Position numbers and translations under genes: made by a program. DNA of 64,000 nt from Irpex lacteus (taxonomy: Eukaryota > Basidiomycota > Agaricomycetes > Polyporales > Irpicaceae). Under the pieces are notes generated by a model. It was not told the DNA's origin. It saw only the letters and a program-made list of their open reading frames with translations, and ran no database searches. How positions within the stretch are numbered: the first letter of the stretch is position 1; every line of letters starts with the position of its first letter. This document shows positions 13,032-24,099 of the stretch, piece after piece. The stretch spans positions 62,001 through 126,000 of the forward strand of contig MQVO02000031.1 in NCBI GenBank assembly GCA_001986395.2, in the 5' to 3' direction.

Positions 13032-13054
13032 AAGCCGGGCCCTGTACATCATTA
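13032..13054 (-). repeat. hAT right terminal inverted repeat
   Basis: Its reverse complement begins TAATGATGTACAGGGCCCGG and matches the left end over 23 bp with two mismatches. Confidence 0.9.
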
Positions 13055-13062
13055 CTTGGAGT
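13055..13062. repeat. Target-site duplication of the hAT element, right
   Basis: This is an exact copy of CTTGGAGT at 8,652-8,659. Confidence 0.93.
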
Positions 13063-14680
13063 CGACGAGTTCAAGGCGAATCGAACTGCTGCTGCCCAAA
13101 GAGAAACGGTCAGTCTATGGTCATCTCGTCGGTGGACATGCTACTGACAGACCATCATACATGTGCACAGCAGGCTTGTCGATTATGCGTGAATGAGTCG
13201 CAGTCGATGAGGGCTGTGGTGGTGGTCGATGAGAGATGACGTCGGAGTCCGGACCGAGCGTTCATTAGCATCCATCACCTCGACCGTGACGCGCTTCTCT
13301 GCGTACCACCGTCAGCCACGTTCGCTCACTGCTTTCTCCTGCAAGCTTCAGCATGCACCGAGTCAAACCAGTGGAGAGCACTGGACGTGGTCGATAAGCG
13401 TTCCCAACGCGCGTGAGCTGACCGGTAAGATCGTACGTACCTCATCCACTAAGCGCGAAATCGCCGCGAGCACTGACACCAACCTACGCGCAGCTAGGCC
13501 ATTTTATTGAGAGTCGAACTCGCATATACCGAATACGTTTCTGCTCTCTGCGCTAAGCCAAGGGAGTTCAATGGCTTCTCGACACCCCACCTCTCACCCA
13601 CCGGTCGCTGCTGATTTACTCACCACGACTTGAGCTCGTCCTCTCCTCCGAGCACGTCGAGGCCACCCAACGGGTTGAAAGTACACGACACAGAGGGTGT
13701 ATGCTAAGATGGATGAGGTACAACACCAAATGGAACAGTATGGTACGTGCATCTAGTTCATGACACTCGACGTCGTTGCCTATCTCAGTGACCATCGCAT
13801 CCTGGGACCTGGTTATCATAGTCGACTGTCCATATTCAATCTCGACAACTAGAAATCATGCATGTAGCACATACCTCGCACGTCCCATCCTCGACGCGTC
13901 GACTAGTCTGTGCGTCGCGTTGCGCTTACTCGTTCAAGCACACAACCGTGACCGTCACACAACTTCGCAACGCGTAGACCGCCGCGTGAAACTGTACTCC
14001 ACGCTGCAAGCTATTGACGAGGAAGAATGCCAGGGAAGGAAGTTTAGATGCTGGGGACTGCCGCGGAGGCGAGTTCAAGTTGACACCTCAGAGACTTGGA
14101 GGTCGCAGCTGGAGTGGGAAGTTAGCGTCGGGAAAAGCTGACCTGATTGCGAGTGCGTGGTACTCTGCTCAGCGATTGAGGCATCCAGCGAAGAACTAAC
14201 AACTGACGGGATTAAATCACGGTCGCTTTACGTTCTCATAGGGCGGGATACCATATTTTCGTACGTCTACATTCACATAGGGTAACGGCACGACGCGAGC
14301 TGTACAAAGTAGACTTGGTATGTTTTACATTCTACCAGTGTTTTCAGTGAACGCGAGTCTACACGTCCCACGCTGACCGACTTTTGTTTTCGCAGAGCGG
14401 TCTATTCAGGCACTCGGGCCTCACGTCGCAAGTTCAATAGCGTGTCCGCAGCTCGCTACGCTTCCCGCAAGTCGAGCCGGGCCCATTGGCGTCGACGATA
14501 ATATCAAAGATATATGCGAGCGTACGGCTATCGCGCGGTTTCCAGTCCGTCGACTCGTCTTGGCGAGTCCCGTGCGGCAACACGTCTCACCCCCTTTACT
14601 GTTGTTTTACCAAAGCGGCCGCCGCAACACGCGTCGCAACGATAGTTCCTATGCCGCTGTGTAAATTTGGAAGTAGCCTG
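13063..14680. repeat. Unit 1 intergenic repeat after the hAT insertion
   Basis: This continues the unit and matches 42.59-44.25 kb (unit 3), 26.4-28.0 kb (unit 2) and 56.76-58.3 kb (unit 4). Over about 13.2-14.1 kb it is almost identical to unit 3, far closer than to units 2 or 4. No intact gene is seen. A plus-strand frame containing RAFTGIHHL-like residues recurs in the copies but is broken differently in each, so it is not called. Confidence 0.75.
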
Positions 14681-15018
14681 TAGATGCGACAAGCCAATGT
14701 CAGTGTCTAAGATCAACTAGGACGGGCGAGCTGCTTGCGCACGCGGTGCATAGGTGTGTTGACTCAAACTCAGTAAGGTATCTTGCAGCTAATACATATG
14801 TGCACTGACAGGTGTTGGGATGATTGACATGTAATCTATGTAGGCTTAGTTCAGTCAATGAATGCATGAACATCTACATAAATAATCTGCAGCTTCTCTT
14901 GCTAGCCTAGTCAGATACAAGTACAAAGGTAAACGGAACATGGAATCAGGTATCAGGTGACAAAAGCAGTCCGCTCTTCACAACACTTCCAAAACAATAT
15001 TCCTGATGCTCATAACCT
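14681..15018 (-). other. 3' flank of DUF6535 gene copy 1
   Basis: No gene lies here. The stretch is conserved in the three complete units (28.07-28.33 and 44.23-44.50 kb), with a shared CATAAATAA word, CAAGTACAAAGG and an AT-rich CATGTAATA segment. It is probably the 3' untranslated and polyadenylation region of the minus-strand gene. Confidence 0.45.
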
Positions 15019-18000
15019 CTACTCAGACTCCACTACTATCACTGCTGCCCCTTCCACATCATCTCTAGCAACCTCCTCATCTTCCAGAACACTGCCCACC
15101 TCATTCTCGGTGGTAGGTCTGTCAGTTGGACACAGTCTCAGATTGGTTCGAAACAATCTTTTTCATAAACCAGTGACTTACCCTGGCCCAGATTCTGAAC
15201 TCTCTTTATGAGGCAACGCATGACCTGGTGTTGCAGGGGCATCACTTGTAGTAGCCTTGACCTCAAGCTTGTTCACCTCTTCATTTGGGGCCTGTGGGTG
15301 GTATTAGAAGGTGTAAGTGGTAGGCCACACATTATTCATTACATACATCTGAAATTCTATCCTGGGCCTGAGTAGAAACAGATACTGTTGCCTGTGCATT
15401 GTGGCCACTTCCGGTGCTTGGTGTTGTCCCGTCACTGGTTGGCAAGTGAAGTACTTTGGCCACATCCTGCCAAGAATCTGTCAGTCTATCAATGTTCTCA
15501 GGCAACTGAGTGCATATTATACCTCTGTCACTGTGATTTCTTCAAGTTCCACACTCCTGCCATCTCCAACAGCCAAGCCAACCAACACCTCTCTGGTGTT
15601 ATCAATGTCCATAGTCTTGTCATTTGCAGAGTTCTCCTGACCAGAGACGCGAACTCCAGTGCCAAGTCTTCCTGAGATATCTTTCCCCTGATTGTCACAT
15701 TGAAGCTCAACTTGAGCCTCCTTGTTCTTGCTCTCTTGCTTTCTTTCCTCTAGCTCACGAAGCCGGTACAACCATTTGTTGTCTTGTGTGACAATAAGCT
15801 TGCCAAGAGTTTCCACAAGGTCATCGGGAAAGATGGAGCTGTTTGCATGGAAAGTGGCTTCCCAAAGTCCATATGAAAACTCTCCCCATCCCTGTTCATA
15901 GGCCATGAGATCAAGACAAACTTTGGTCAACTCTGAGACTTTGCCAGCTTGTTTATGGTCTTCCTGTGTTGATGTCTTGTTATGAGTTCCTCCACTGCTC
16001 TGTCCAGTCCCTTGACCAGGTGATAGTGGCTGAATTTGAGAAATGATAGGAACAAATAGCTTCCTGCACTTCTCTACTCCTGCTGTCCTTGCTTGAATAA
16101 GAAGCAGGAGATAAATTGTGTGGTAGCAGAGTTGGAGAGATTGAGTCAAATCTTGTGAACATTTTGAGAGCTGTTCTGTGATGACTGAGAATAGAAGTTC
16201 CAAGTCCTGGGAGACTAGTGGTTCTAGGAGACATCGATAAGAAATCCGCAAAATTGATCAATAAACATATAAAGCTTGCCAGGAAGATTGTAAGACAATA
16301 GAACTATTTGTTCTATCACTTGTTTGTCACAATCATTTTTCCATGTGTTATCTCCAGACATCCAACAAGTGATCACCATATTGGCAGACAACTTGCTCTT
16401 CATAGCAAAAGCAATCAGCTGTTGGAAACTCTGCTCAGCATCTTCAGATCGGCCATATGTAGTGGGAGTTCTAATCAAACGTGAACTGCAGGCAAGAACA
16501 TTTCTCAGCATTTCCTGTGAGTCCTTGTCTTGGAGGTTGAGATGTTCAGGTGCAGCTGTGACCACTGTGCATAGATATTGCGCACAAGCATCTTGAAAGC
16601 TTTGTGGTGCATCTTCAGGCCAGATCCATGAGTTCCAATCAAAGGGTTCATCAGGTCTTTGCTGCAGCTTGGCAAGCTCTAACTGGATATTTGCAAAGAA
16701 CCAGGTCCCCTTGTGCAAAGTGGATCTTGGCTTTATGAGCTTCCAGACCCTGGTCAAAGCAGTGAGCAGTGTTGTTCCATTTTCCCAAACATTTTTCTTG
16801 CCCATGGAAGTTGTAAGCAATAGAGTATCCTGAAAGACATTACTGTGCACTTCTGTTCCATCAAAGTACTCTCTGACAGCTGCCAGAGCGTCTGAGGAAA
16901 GTGTAGGCTCCTGGTCAGAAGCAAAGACTGACAGCATGAGTGTAACCCCATATATTGAAGTGAATGGATGCTGGTCTGTTCGAGTTGCAGAGCTGAAATC
17001 AGGTTTGAAGGAGTACCACCCAACTCTAGTAATATGGTCCACGATGATATTGGACACAGCACTTCTTGCCTGAGGCCTTAGAGAACCTAGAGGAGCAAAT
17101 CCATGAAACGGCCACTCAGGAAGAACCCGCTCAACTACAGGAAGAGTTGGCAGGCGATGGGAAAGGACTTCAAGAATGAATGTGACTATATCCTTGTATG
17201 GAGGTTTGGGGTGAATGTACTGCAGGGCTTCTCGGAATGTTGTTTCCAGCATGTCATCATTGGCTTGAATGGCATCAACAGATTTCAGTATCTCAACATC
17301 AGATGAGGCTTCCTTGACTAGCTGCTCCTCCTTGGGAATTTGCTGCAGCTTTAGCACAATGACATTATGCAACTTTGCATAGCGGAGATACCACATTTCC
17401 CAGGAACACAATGGTGAGATAATCAACCACCAGTCCTGTTTCCGGAGTGGAATGCTGAGAAGTATAGACACCATGACATTGTGCATAGTATGGAGGAAAA
17501 TGGTAGTGGTATAGTCCAGTCTAGCCAAGGCATTTCTCAGTATTGCATGAGCACCTGAAGAAGGTTGCTGCTGCTGCACTGAGGACAAGGAATGTCTTTG
17601 ATTGGAATCAGACTCAGTGCCTGAGTGTGATGTAGAATCACTGGCATTGGTACCCACAGGTACAATGATAAGAGATGTATGCTCAGCAATAGAAGACAGC
17701 TTATGATGTAGATGTGCTATGCCTGTTTTGAGGAGAGTAGTACGGTAAGGGCAGCAGGGAAGGAAGACGGGAAGAGCAGTGGCACCAAAGAAGAAGAGTG
17801 CCCAGCCAATCACAAGGGGGAGGGTGGTATACCCCACACTATCATGCACAGATGCGGTGAAGTAGCACAGGCCAACAAAAAAGAGGCCAAGGGAGAGCTG
17901 AAGTAGGAGGGGAAGGCATGCAACGATCTCATAAACCATCCATGCCCGGAGCTGGGGCTCACGGAAGTGGCGGATGCGGAGACGAGCTTGAGGAGAGGGG

Positions 18001-18532
18001 ACATTGACAGCAAGGAACTCTCGCAGCCACTGCTTGACCAGCATCCCGAAGGAGGCAGTCATGAGGCTGAGAATGAGGCTGGAGAACCAGAGGATATTCA
18101 CTCTGATATCCTCGGGAGACGCTTGGAAGGGAGGAGGGGAGATGGGAAGGGAAGTGGTGGAGATGAGCTTGCCATCGGTGAAGTTGTAGCTCGATGTCTG
18201 CATGGCAATGCGCTCAAGGTTGTAGTTCATGATGGCCATAGGCGAGGGTTGAAGATTGGGGTAGGCAGCGACCAGGAAAGCAGAGAGAACCGCAGAGAAC
18301 AGACCAGCCTGGAGGCACAAGAGGTCAGTGAAAAAAATGCGGCGCGAAGCAGAGAGGTACTCACGAAGACCAGGAGGGTATCCACATCATCCTTGTAGTT
18401 TTGAACCTTTTCTTCGTCAAACTCACGGACATCCTTCGACATGGCAGCCCATCCGGTGGACTGGCCTGGGTAGGATGTGACCCTCACATCACGGACAGCC
18501 TCCGCGCCGGGAGGGGTCTGATCTGAGGACAT
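15019..18532 (-). CDS. DUF6535 membrane protein, copy 1 (six exons, 1,075 aa)
   Basis: Function unknown. Exons in transcript order are 18,532-18,365, 18,308-16,280, 16,223-15,523, 15,466-15,347, 15,291-15,182 and 15,118-15,019; all phases fit and the frame ends in TAG. Exon 1 holds the family lead-in EEKVQNYKDDVDTLLVF, and exon 2 starts AGLFSAVLSAFLVAAYPNLQ, the DUF6535 signature. Membrane segments are near residues 57-71, 127-150, 183-206 and 219-239. Residues 261-382 form a copy-specific cassette rich in S, Q and H with a possible extra membrane helix. The remainder is a helical region with SSDVEILKSVDA and an acidic, low-complexity tail. Intron 2 uses a GC-AG pair (GCAAGC donor), unlike copies 2 and 3. 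Gene body CpG is sparse. Exon lengths and frame are seen; the family name rests on recognition. Confidence 0.88.
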
Positions 18533-18534
18533 CC

Positions 18535-18820
18535 TCGGCTCTCAGGAACACACAGTCGGCTCAGCAGCACGTAGTCGGCTCACCAGGTGCACACTCGGCT
18601 CAGGTGCACACTCGGCTCAGGTGCAAGTCGGCTCAAAATACACACTCGGCTCAGTGTGCGAAGTCGGCTCTGGCAACGGAATCCACGTATCGGCACAAAG
18701 GGGGAGACTCCTGGTATCGGCTCTATGTCCAACGTCCGCGAAGTCGGCTCTGATAGATCTGATCCACGAACGAACACGCCGCTCTGTCGGCTCTACAGCG
18801 AGGAACGCAACCTTCGGCTC
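18535..18820 (-). promoter_or_regulatory. TCGGCTC word array upstream of DUF6535 copy 1
   Basis: Twelve exact TCGGCTC words (GAGCCGA in gene sense), spaced about 12-50 bases apart, fill the 290 bases immediately upstream of the start codon, plus near matches such as TCGGCAC. The words nearest the ATG are often followed by AG and those farther away by TA or TG. Equivalent arrays precede copies 2 and 3. The position suggests a cis-regulatory cluster or a repetitive 5' leader; the binding protein is unknown. Confidence 0.6.
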
Positions 18821-20165
18821 AGGCGGGGATGGGAACTCAACTCCTACGGACTCTGCTCCAAAGGAAGGGGAAGGAATAGCGCGGTTCACGCTCGCGAGGG
18901 GGACTGCAGAAAGTGTTAGCAAGTCATCGAAAGTGTTAGCAAGTCATCGCGTGTCGACTAACAGACGAGGACACTCACCAGACGGTCAGCGCTAACAATC
19001 GCTCGAGGTCGTACGAAGACAGACGACGACACGGCAGGTAACGAACTCTCTAGGCGAAAATGATGGCGCGTGACGGGTTGATCAACGGGCAAGGCTTGCT
19101 GGCGAGGGCGATTGGTAGCTCGTCGAGCTGGGGATGGTGGTGGTTGCGGTTGAAGAGACGGTGGGAGACGACCTGCCACACGTACGCCGCATGTCTGTCA
19201 TTTCCAGGTTTGGGCGCCTATGACCGTCCCGCTGCCCACATCGGTCCGCCCTGAGCCTCAAGACTGAGGACCATGAAGTCTCGTAAACATGTACGTGATC
19301 TGTCTGCCACTTCAGCAGCCATTTGCGAAAGTCGCCACGCAATCACTGTCCCACAGCACACACAGAAATAGGTACATTGGGCAAGACTCGGACATGCCTG
19401 TTCGACATGGAATCTAACGCGGACATTGTACAACACGAGAAGACTAGCATCGTTCGATAATACAGGAGACACCCGAGCGCAAGTAATCGAGCACAATATC
19501 GGACTGCCAGAGTAACTCAGCTTCGTGAAGACTCAAGGGGGCGTCGAGCGACGAGTCGCAGGTAGTTTTGGACCGTGACTGTCCACGTCGTTCGTAGCTT
19601 GAGCTTTGCTTTCAACAAATATATGCGCTTGCGTCCGTACGTCTGCGAGTTTGAGCCACATCGTCCTCCAAAAATAGGGTTCCGAGTTGATAATGGCTGC
19701 GCGTCCCCTCTTGAGCGAAATGGTCAGGATGCCTTGTCACGCGTTGTTCACGTAAAGTCGGAGAAGGCCAGAGCTCCAGGGTACGAGAGAAGCAACTAGT
19801 CATGTAATCCGCGTTTTCGAAAGCAGAGGACGGTACTACCCGACGACGGGCTTTATGAGGGAAATGGCGGCGAGACGAGAGTAGCCGCGTACGCTCGATG
19901 ATACGGCGCAGAGCGTGAAAGTAGCGCGAAAAGACACCGAACGTTGCCGAGTTTACATTAGCAATTGGGTCCATCGAGGCGACTGCGTGGGTGCACAGCA
20001 AAGCGATATAAACCAGTTCTTGAGGCCATGATGAGCAGGTCGTCCTAGAAAATGGCGCTTCATAGGACGTCGTCGTCCATGGTCGATCAAAGGCTTCTGG
20101 TCGTTGGCATCGTCTGGCCCTGCTTGATAGACGGGGCTCGGATAGTAGGCCCATCCCTTCTTATA
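18821..20165. other. Spacer between units 1 and 2, with a candidate leader exon
   Basis: No intact gene is seen. The part nearest the DUF6535 gene is conserved in all units and contains a minus-strand donor (CTG|GTGAGTG) with the exon side beginning at 18,979. In copies 1 and 2 this block reads in one frame as RLPPSLQPQPPPSPARRAT...IVSADRL, but copy 3 has an indel. It may be a 5' leader exon. The rest, from about 19.6 to 20.16 kb, matches 33.5-34.08 kb. Confidence 0.4.
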
Positions 20166-22302
20166 AAAAGTCATAAGCGTGAGTCAGGTACGGCGTGAAT
20201 CAGACTCACGGATATTGTACGAATCAAGTCGTCACCGACTGAGTCCTCCGAGCGACGCCTACCGCTGGCTATATATGCCGCTGAGGTCGCTGAGGAGACG
20301 CACATAGACACTAGCAGCCATCCGGTCACCGCTGTGCGATCGCAACGATGACTGCGGTGTGCATCAGCCATCGATCGTAAGGAATCCGACGCTCCCAACC
20401 TACGGCGGACACCAGTAAAGACGACATTGCGTGCGGGCGACCGCTGCGTAGGCCGTATAGGAGGTCCAGCAGCTCGTCCCGCCGTCACAGATATCGTTGA
20501 AGCTTTCTGGCATGAGGAACATTAGCGGGAAGACGGGGCTCATGAGATCACATGCTACTCACCGAAGCGAGATACCAGGCTCGTCTCTACCCTCTCATCG
20601 ATGCTCTCCGCTTCGTGCATTCAGAAGCCACGTACACTGACATCCCACGCAAAGCTAGTCTTTCTGCTGCTCCACGACCGACGTGATAGCACTGGGGTTA
20701 TCGACGACACACCGATCTGCATGATCCCGCGCGAAGATGCAAGGCTGATCCGTATAAGAAGCTCTTCTTGAGGGACGTGCGCATCTGCCACCGCATATAT
20801 CCAGGATACATCGCCGTGTCGACATCCAAGATTCAAGTGAGGCGGGCGTTTCGTAAAGACCACCTTCTCGAGGGCTGAAGCAGAGATTATGACGTCGCAC
20901 GCGTCGATTCGACGGTGGCGAGGAGTGGGAGAATGTACAGCTTGTCGTATGACAGGACAAATAGGATGACAGCCATCGTTGTGGGGTGGCGGGACGTGAA
21001 TCGAAGGAGGGCAGTTCCAAGGGGATGCGTAGGCGTGAGAGTTGTTCGCGACATTGTGTGCCATCCACAAGGGCTTGTCCCTATCTAAACAGACGAAGAC
21101 TTGTATGCCTCGGCATGCGAAGTAGTCCATGCTAGTGAGCCACTACGTAACGTGGCAAGGAGCAGGCGGCCAAGTCAGAGACATACACGGCAGCCGGACA
21201 GATGAACTACTCACCAGACATGTACAATAAGCCCCAACGCACATCACAGTTCGTCCATGCCCTTAGCGCCACGCAGTGTTCCCAGAACGACAAAAGAGAG
21301 CCCGTGATGTGTGGCGGGGAGCCTTTTGATTGATTCTTGGGTGCTAGGGAAGAGGCTGATGAGACCGCGTAGAGGGAGAACCAAGGGGTCGATGGAGAGG
21401 ACAGTATCATACAGGAAGGTTGAAGGAGATCGGCGTGGTTGATTATGGTTTTGTAGCTTAATACATCGAAAAGGCAGTATTCGCGAGACTTTGAGGACGA
21501 TGGACGTAGAACGATCGCGAGTGGGAACGAACGGAGTGAATGGCTGATGCAGACGTCGGCGGGTTACTGGGTCAAGAGAAGGAGACTCCTCCCAGGCCCT
21601 GGAGTGAAGGTGGGCATCGAGGAAGGTTACGACGTCGAATTTCACGCACGTTTGATCTCCTCATAGTCTGGCGCGCGAGACTAAGCTCCTCAACGACTCC
21701 TTCTTCTCCTCCAAACGGTGCGATATCTTCGCCAGCATTCTAACCGGAGCTCACGCGTTCCCGCCTCACGGAATCTAGGATCAGCGTCAGAACTGTTATA
21801 CCAACGGCGGAGAATGTTTGAAGAGGAAGTAGGCATCGCAATGTACGAACAACTTACTAAAATAACCCGATAATGACATCTCCGTTCATCCTCTCAGTCG
21901 AGATACGCACAACAGCTGAGCACAGCAATGAGATCGTGCATAGTTGGCAAACATACCACCTACAGCGTCAGAGATGTCCGTGACGAGCATATCCTGCATA
22001 CCTATGACTAGGTTTGCGTGGCATAGTTCACCGAGAGATGCTGCGGAACATGCCCACGGTGTCTTTGGTGGCGGCGAGCTTCAAGTTACTGGACAGTTGT
22101 CACAGTTCGTTGGCAATCGACTACAGCAGTGCTTGACCTTCCTACGAATGAGCACGATCGGTGGCAGATATCGAGCCACGGATGCCACGCCAACGAAATG
22201 TAGTGATTGGGATGGCACAGCTGAGTTGGCGCATTGCGATGAGGTGGTGGTTGCGGTGATAGAGCATCGGGCGCTCAGCGCTCATGGTCTCTCCTCTCAA
22301 GG

Positions 22303-22310
22303 TGACGTCA
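22303..22310. promoter_or_regulatory. CRE-like palindrome TGACGTCA, position A, unit 2
   Basis: It is preceded by GAGGTGGTGGTTGCGGTGAT as in units 1, 3 and 4. Confidence 0.4.
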
Positions 22311-24014
22311 CTGTCTTGCAGCCTCGAGCTCGTTGCCGGGAAGCACTCATGATATGAGCGTAGTGCATTTTCAGTAACTTGAAGCTGTACGGTATGCTGT
22401 GAACACAGCTTCGCGTGAGTAGACGACTAATCGCTCTTGATAGTTAGGAACCCCTCGCAAAGAACAGGCTCTGGAGTCACAGACCTCGGATGGCAAGATC
22501 CTCTCGCTCGTGCTCCCCGCCATGTGTTACACATCATAGGACGTTGCATTCCAGGAAAACAGTCAGCGTAGACTACGAGCGAGAAAACATACAGAGAGCC
22601 GTACAACAAAGCCACCTCGCATCTCAAAAGCGATGTAAGTAGAAGACCCGTCTTCGATGCGAACTCGGGAGTGACTGTGTCTCCTCGCTGACTCCTCCGT
22701 GTGGTGTCCGCGAAGATTCGGGTTAACGCGTGTATGCGGTCACGTCCATGAGTAACCTCTCGCAGGGAGTACGTCGGTTAATATGAGCCAGGCAGAAGAC
22801 GGAGTATCCAAGGTACAATAACGTAAAGGTGTATAGCGCGAGCAGGGGCAACCGAGAACGTCCAAGAGCGAGACAATGTCACAGAAATATGTCCACGGCC
22901 GCGAGTACAACGAGAAAGGCGACCTGACGAGCTTGGCGTGTCAGAAATACACAGTAGAGGCAACGACCAGCTAGTTATTCTCGTAGAAGAAGGATATGCC
23001 GTCCGACGACCGTTTGACAACCATGGAATTGGCGGGAGCAGCGATGCAGAAGCACTCTACGGTGGTGCATGACAAGGTACAAAGGACGACGGTCATATGT
23101 GTTCAAAGTCGCAGATTTCGTTGTGCAGTTCAGCCCGAGTTATCGTCGTCGTATTCAAGGAACGTAGGTTCTCCGTGGTAGTTGTCGTACCTACCTTCGG
23201 AGGTAGTTAAACAGAGGACCCAATGCGATGAGTACACCATGGCAGAGTATATTCAGCTGAACTCACCGAGATCTGCATACCGATGCTCCTCGAGCATCGC
23301 ATGCCCACCCACTGCTCCCTGACCAATCCATGCGGTCGCAGATAACCGCCAGGTATCCGTCCGTCGACCAAGATCGTTCGTAGTTGATGGCGGTATACAC
23401 GAGCGAGGTGGCCGGTGGGGACGATGCTCATATATCGATGAGACGAGTGCTTGTAGAGTGGCGTATAGCCGTTGGATGTTAGCGGGTGTGATGAGGAAGA
23501 GGTAACGCTAAGTGACCACTAGGAATGGTGTCAGATCTGGGGATGTAGCGGGTACGTGAAGCATGAACTGGGTACATACCTGTTAGCCATTCTACGTCAG
23601 AACTGATACTCGATGCCACTCAACTCTTCCGGCTATGCTGCATGCTACACCAGCCGTCTCATCGAAGCGTTGCGGGATCTTCAAAGCGTGCGTGGCGATG
23701 TCCAGTACTGCCATGTTTCGTGGTTGGAAAGCAGCTTATTTGGGGGCGAAGGACAAGGGCCCGCTCGAGTATACGTGAGAGACTGGGAAAAGCGATGACA
23801 TGGAGTGGTATTGAAGAGGAGGTCGATGGTCCGTCCATGGGTACCGGGTCTCTGTCACGATTAAAATCCATTGAACCAGCTGGCCATACAAGCACGATAT
23901 GCCATCGATGAATGAGATTATGGGGAAAGCTTCAAGGACGATCACTGGTGGGCGATGGTCGTGGTCGTTGTCTTCGATGTGAAAGCGCTCAGACTGAGCT
24001 CGAGAGAGCTGCGC

Positions 24015-24022
24015 TGACGTCA
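24015..24022. promoter_or_regulatory. CRE-like palindrome TGACGTCA, position B, unit 2
   Basis: It follows GTCGTGGTCGTTGTCTTCG and GAAAGCGCTCA, the same order as in units 1 and 3. Confidence 0.4.
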
Positions 24023-24099
24023 CGGTCATCTCTCTCGCGTCTCGATGCTTTCAAAAGCTGCTCGTGCTTTGAGTTATTGTAACGTGTACAACAGTTGTG

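Larger units (their letters stand above)
8660..13054 (+). mobile_element. hAT-superfamily DNA transposon, 4,395 bp, inserted in unit 1
   Basis: The ends are inverted repeats of about 23 bp with two mismatches (8,660-8,682 and 13,032-13,054), beginning TAATGATGT. The element is flanked by the 8 bp duplication CTTGGAGT. Units 3 and 4 (about 42,585 and 56,750) show the empty site, so the insertion came after the units duplicated. Inside is one intron-rich transposase gene on the plus strand and two GC-rich subterminal arrays of AAGCCC/GGGCTT words. Intact ends, matching duplications and a nearly complete gene suggest a recent insertion. Confidence 0.95.

Noticed and set aside
13229..13510. Plus-strand frame with RAFTGIHHL-like residues recurring in units 2, 3 and 4
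   Set aside because: The frame is broken at different points in each copy, and no domain could be recognised, so it is noted only as part of the repeat.
17967..18398. Open frame of 143 codons on the plus strand, with relatives at 31,153 and 47,684
   Set aside because: It is antisense to the highly conserved exon 2 of the DUF6535 genes, and its conservation follows from that exon. It lacks its own splice or promoter support.
20621..21130. Minus-strand open frame of 169 codons shared with unit 3
   Set aside because: The DNA of the two units is almost identical there, so the shared frame is not evidence of selection, and units 1 and 4 do not keep it.
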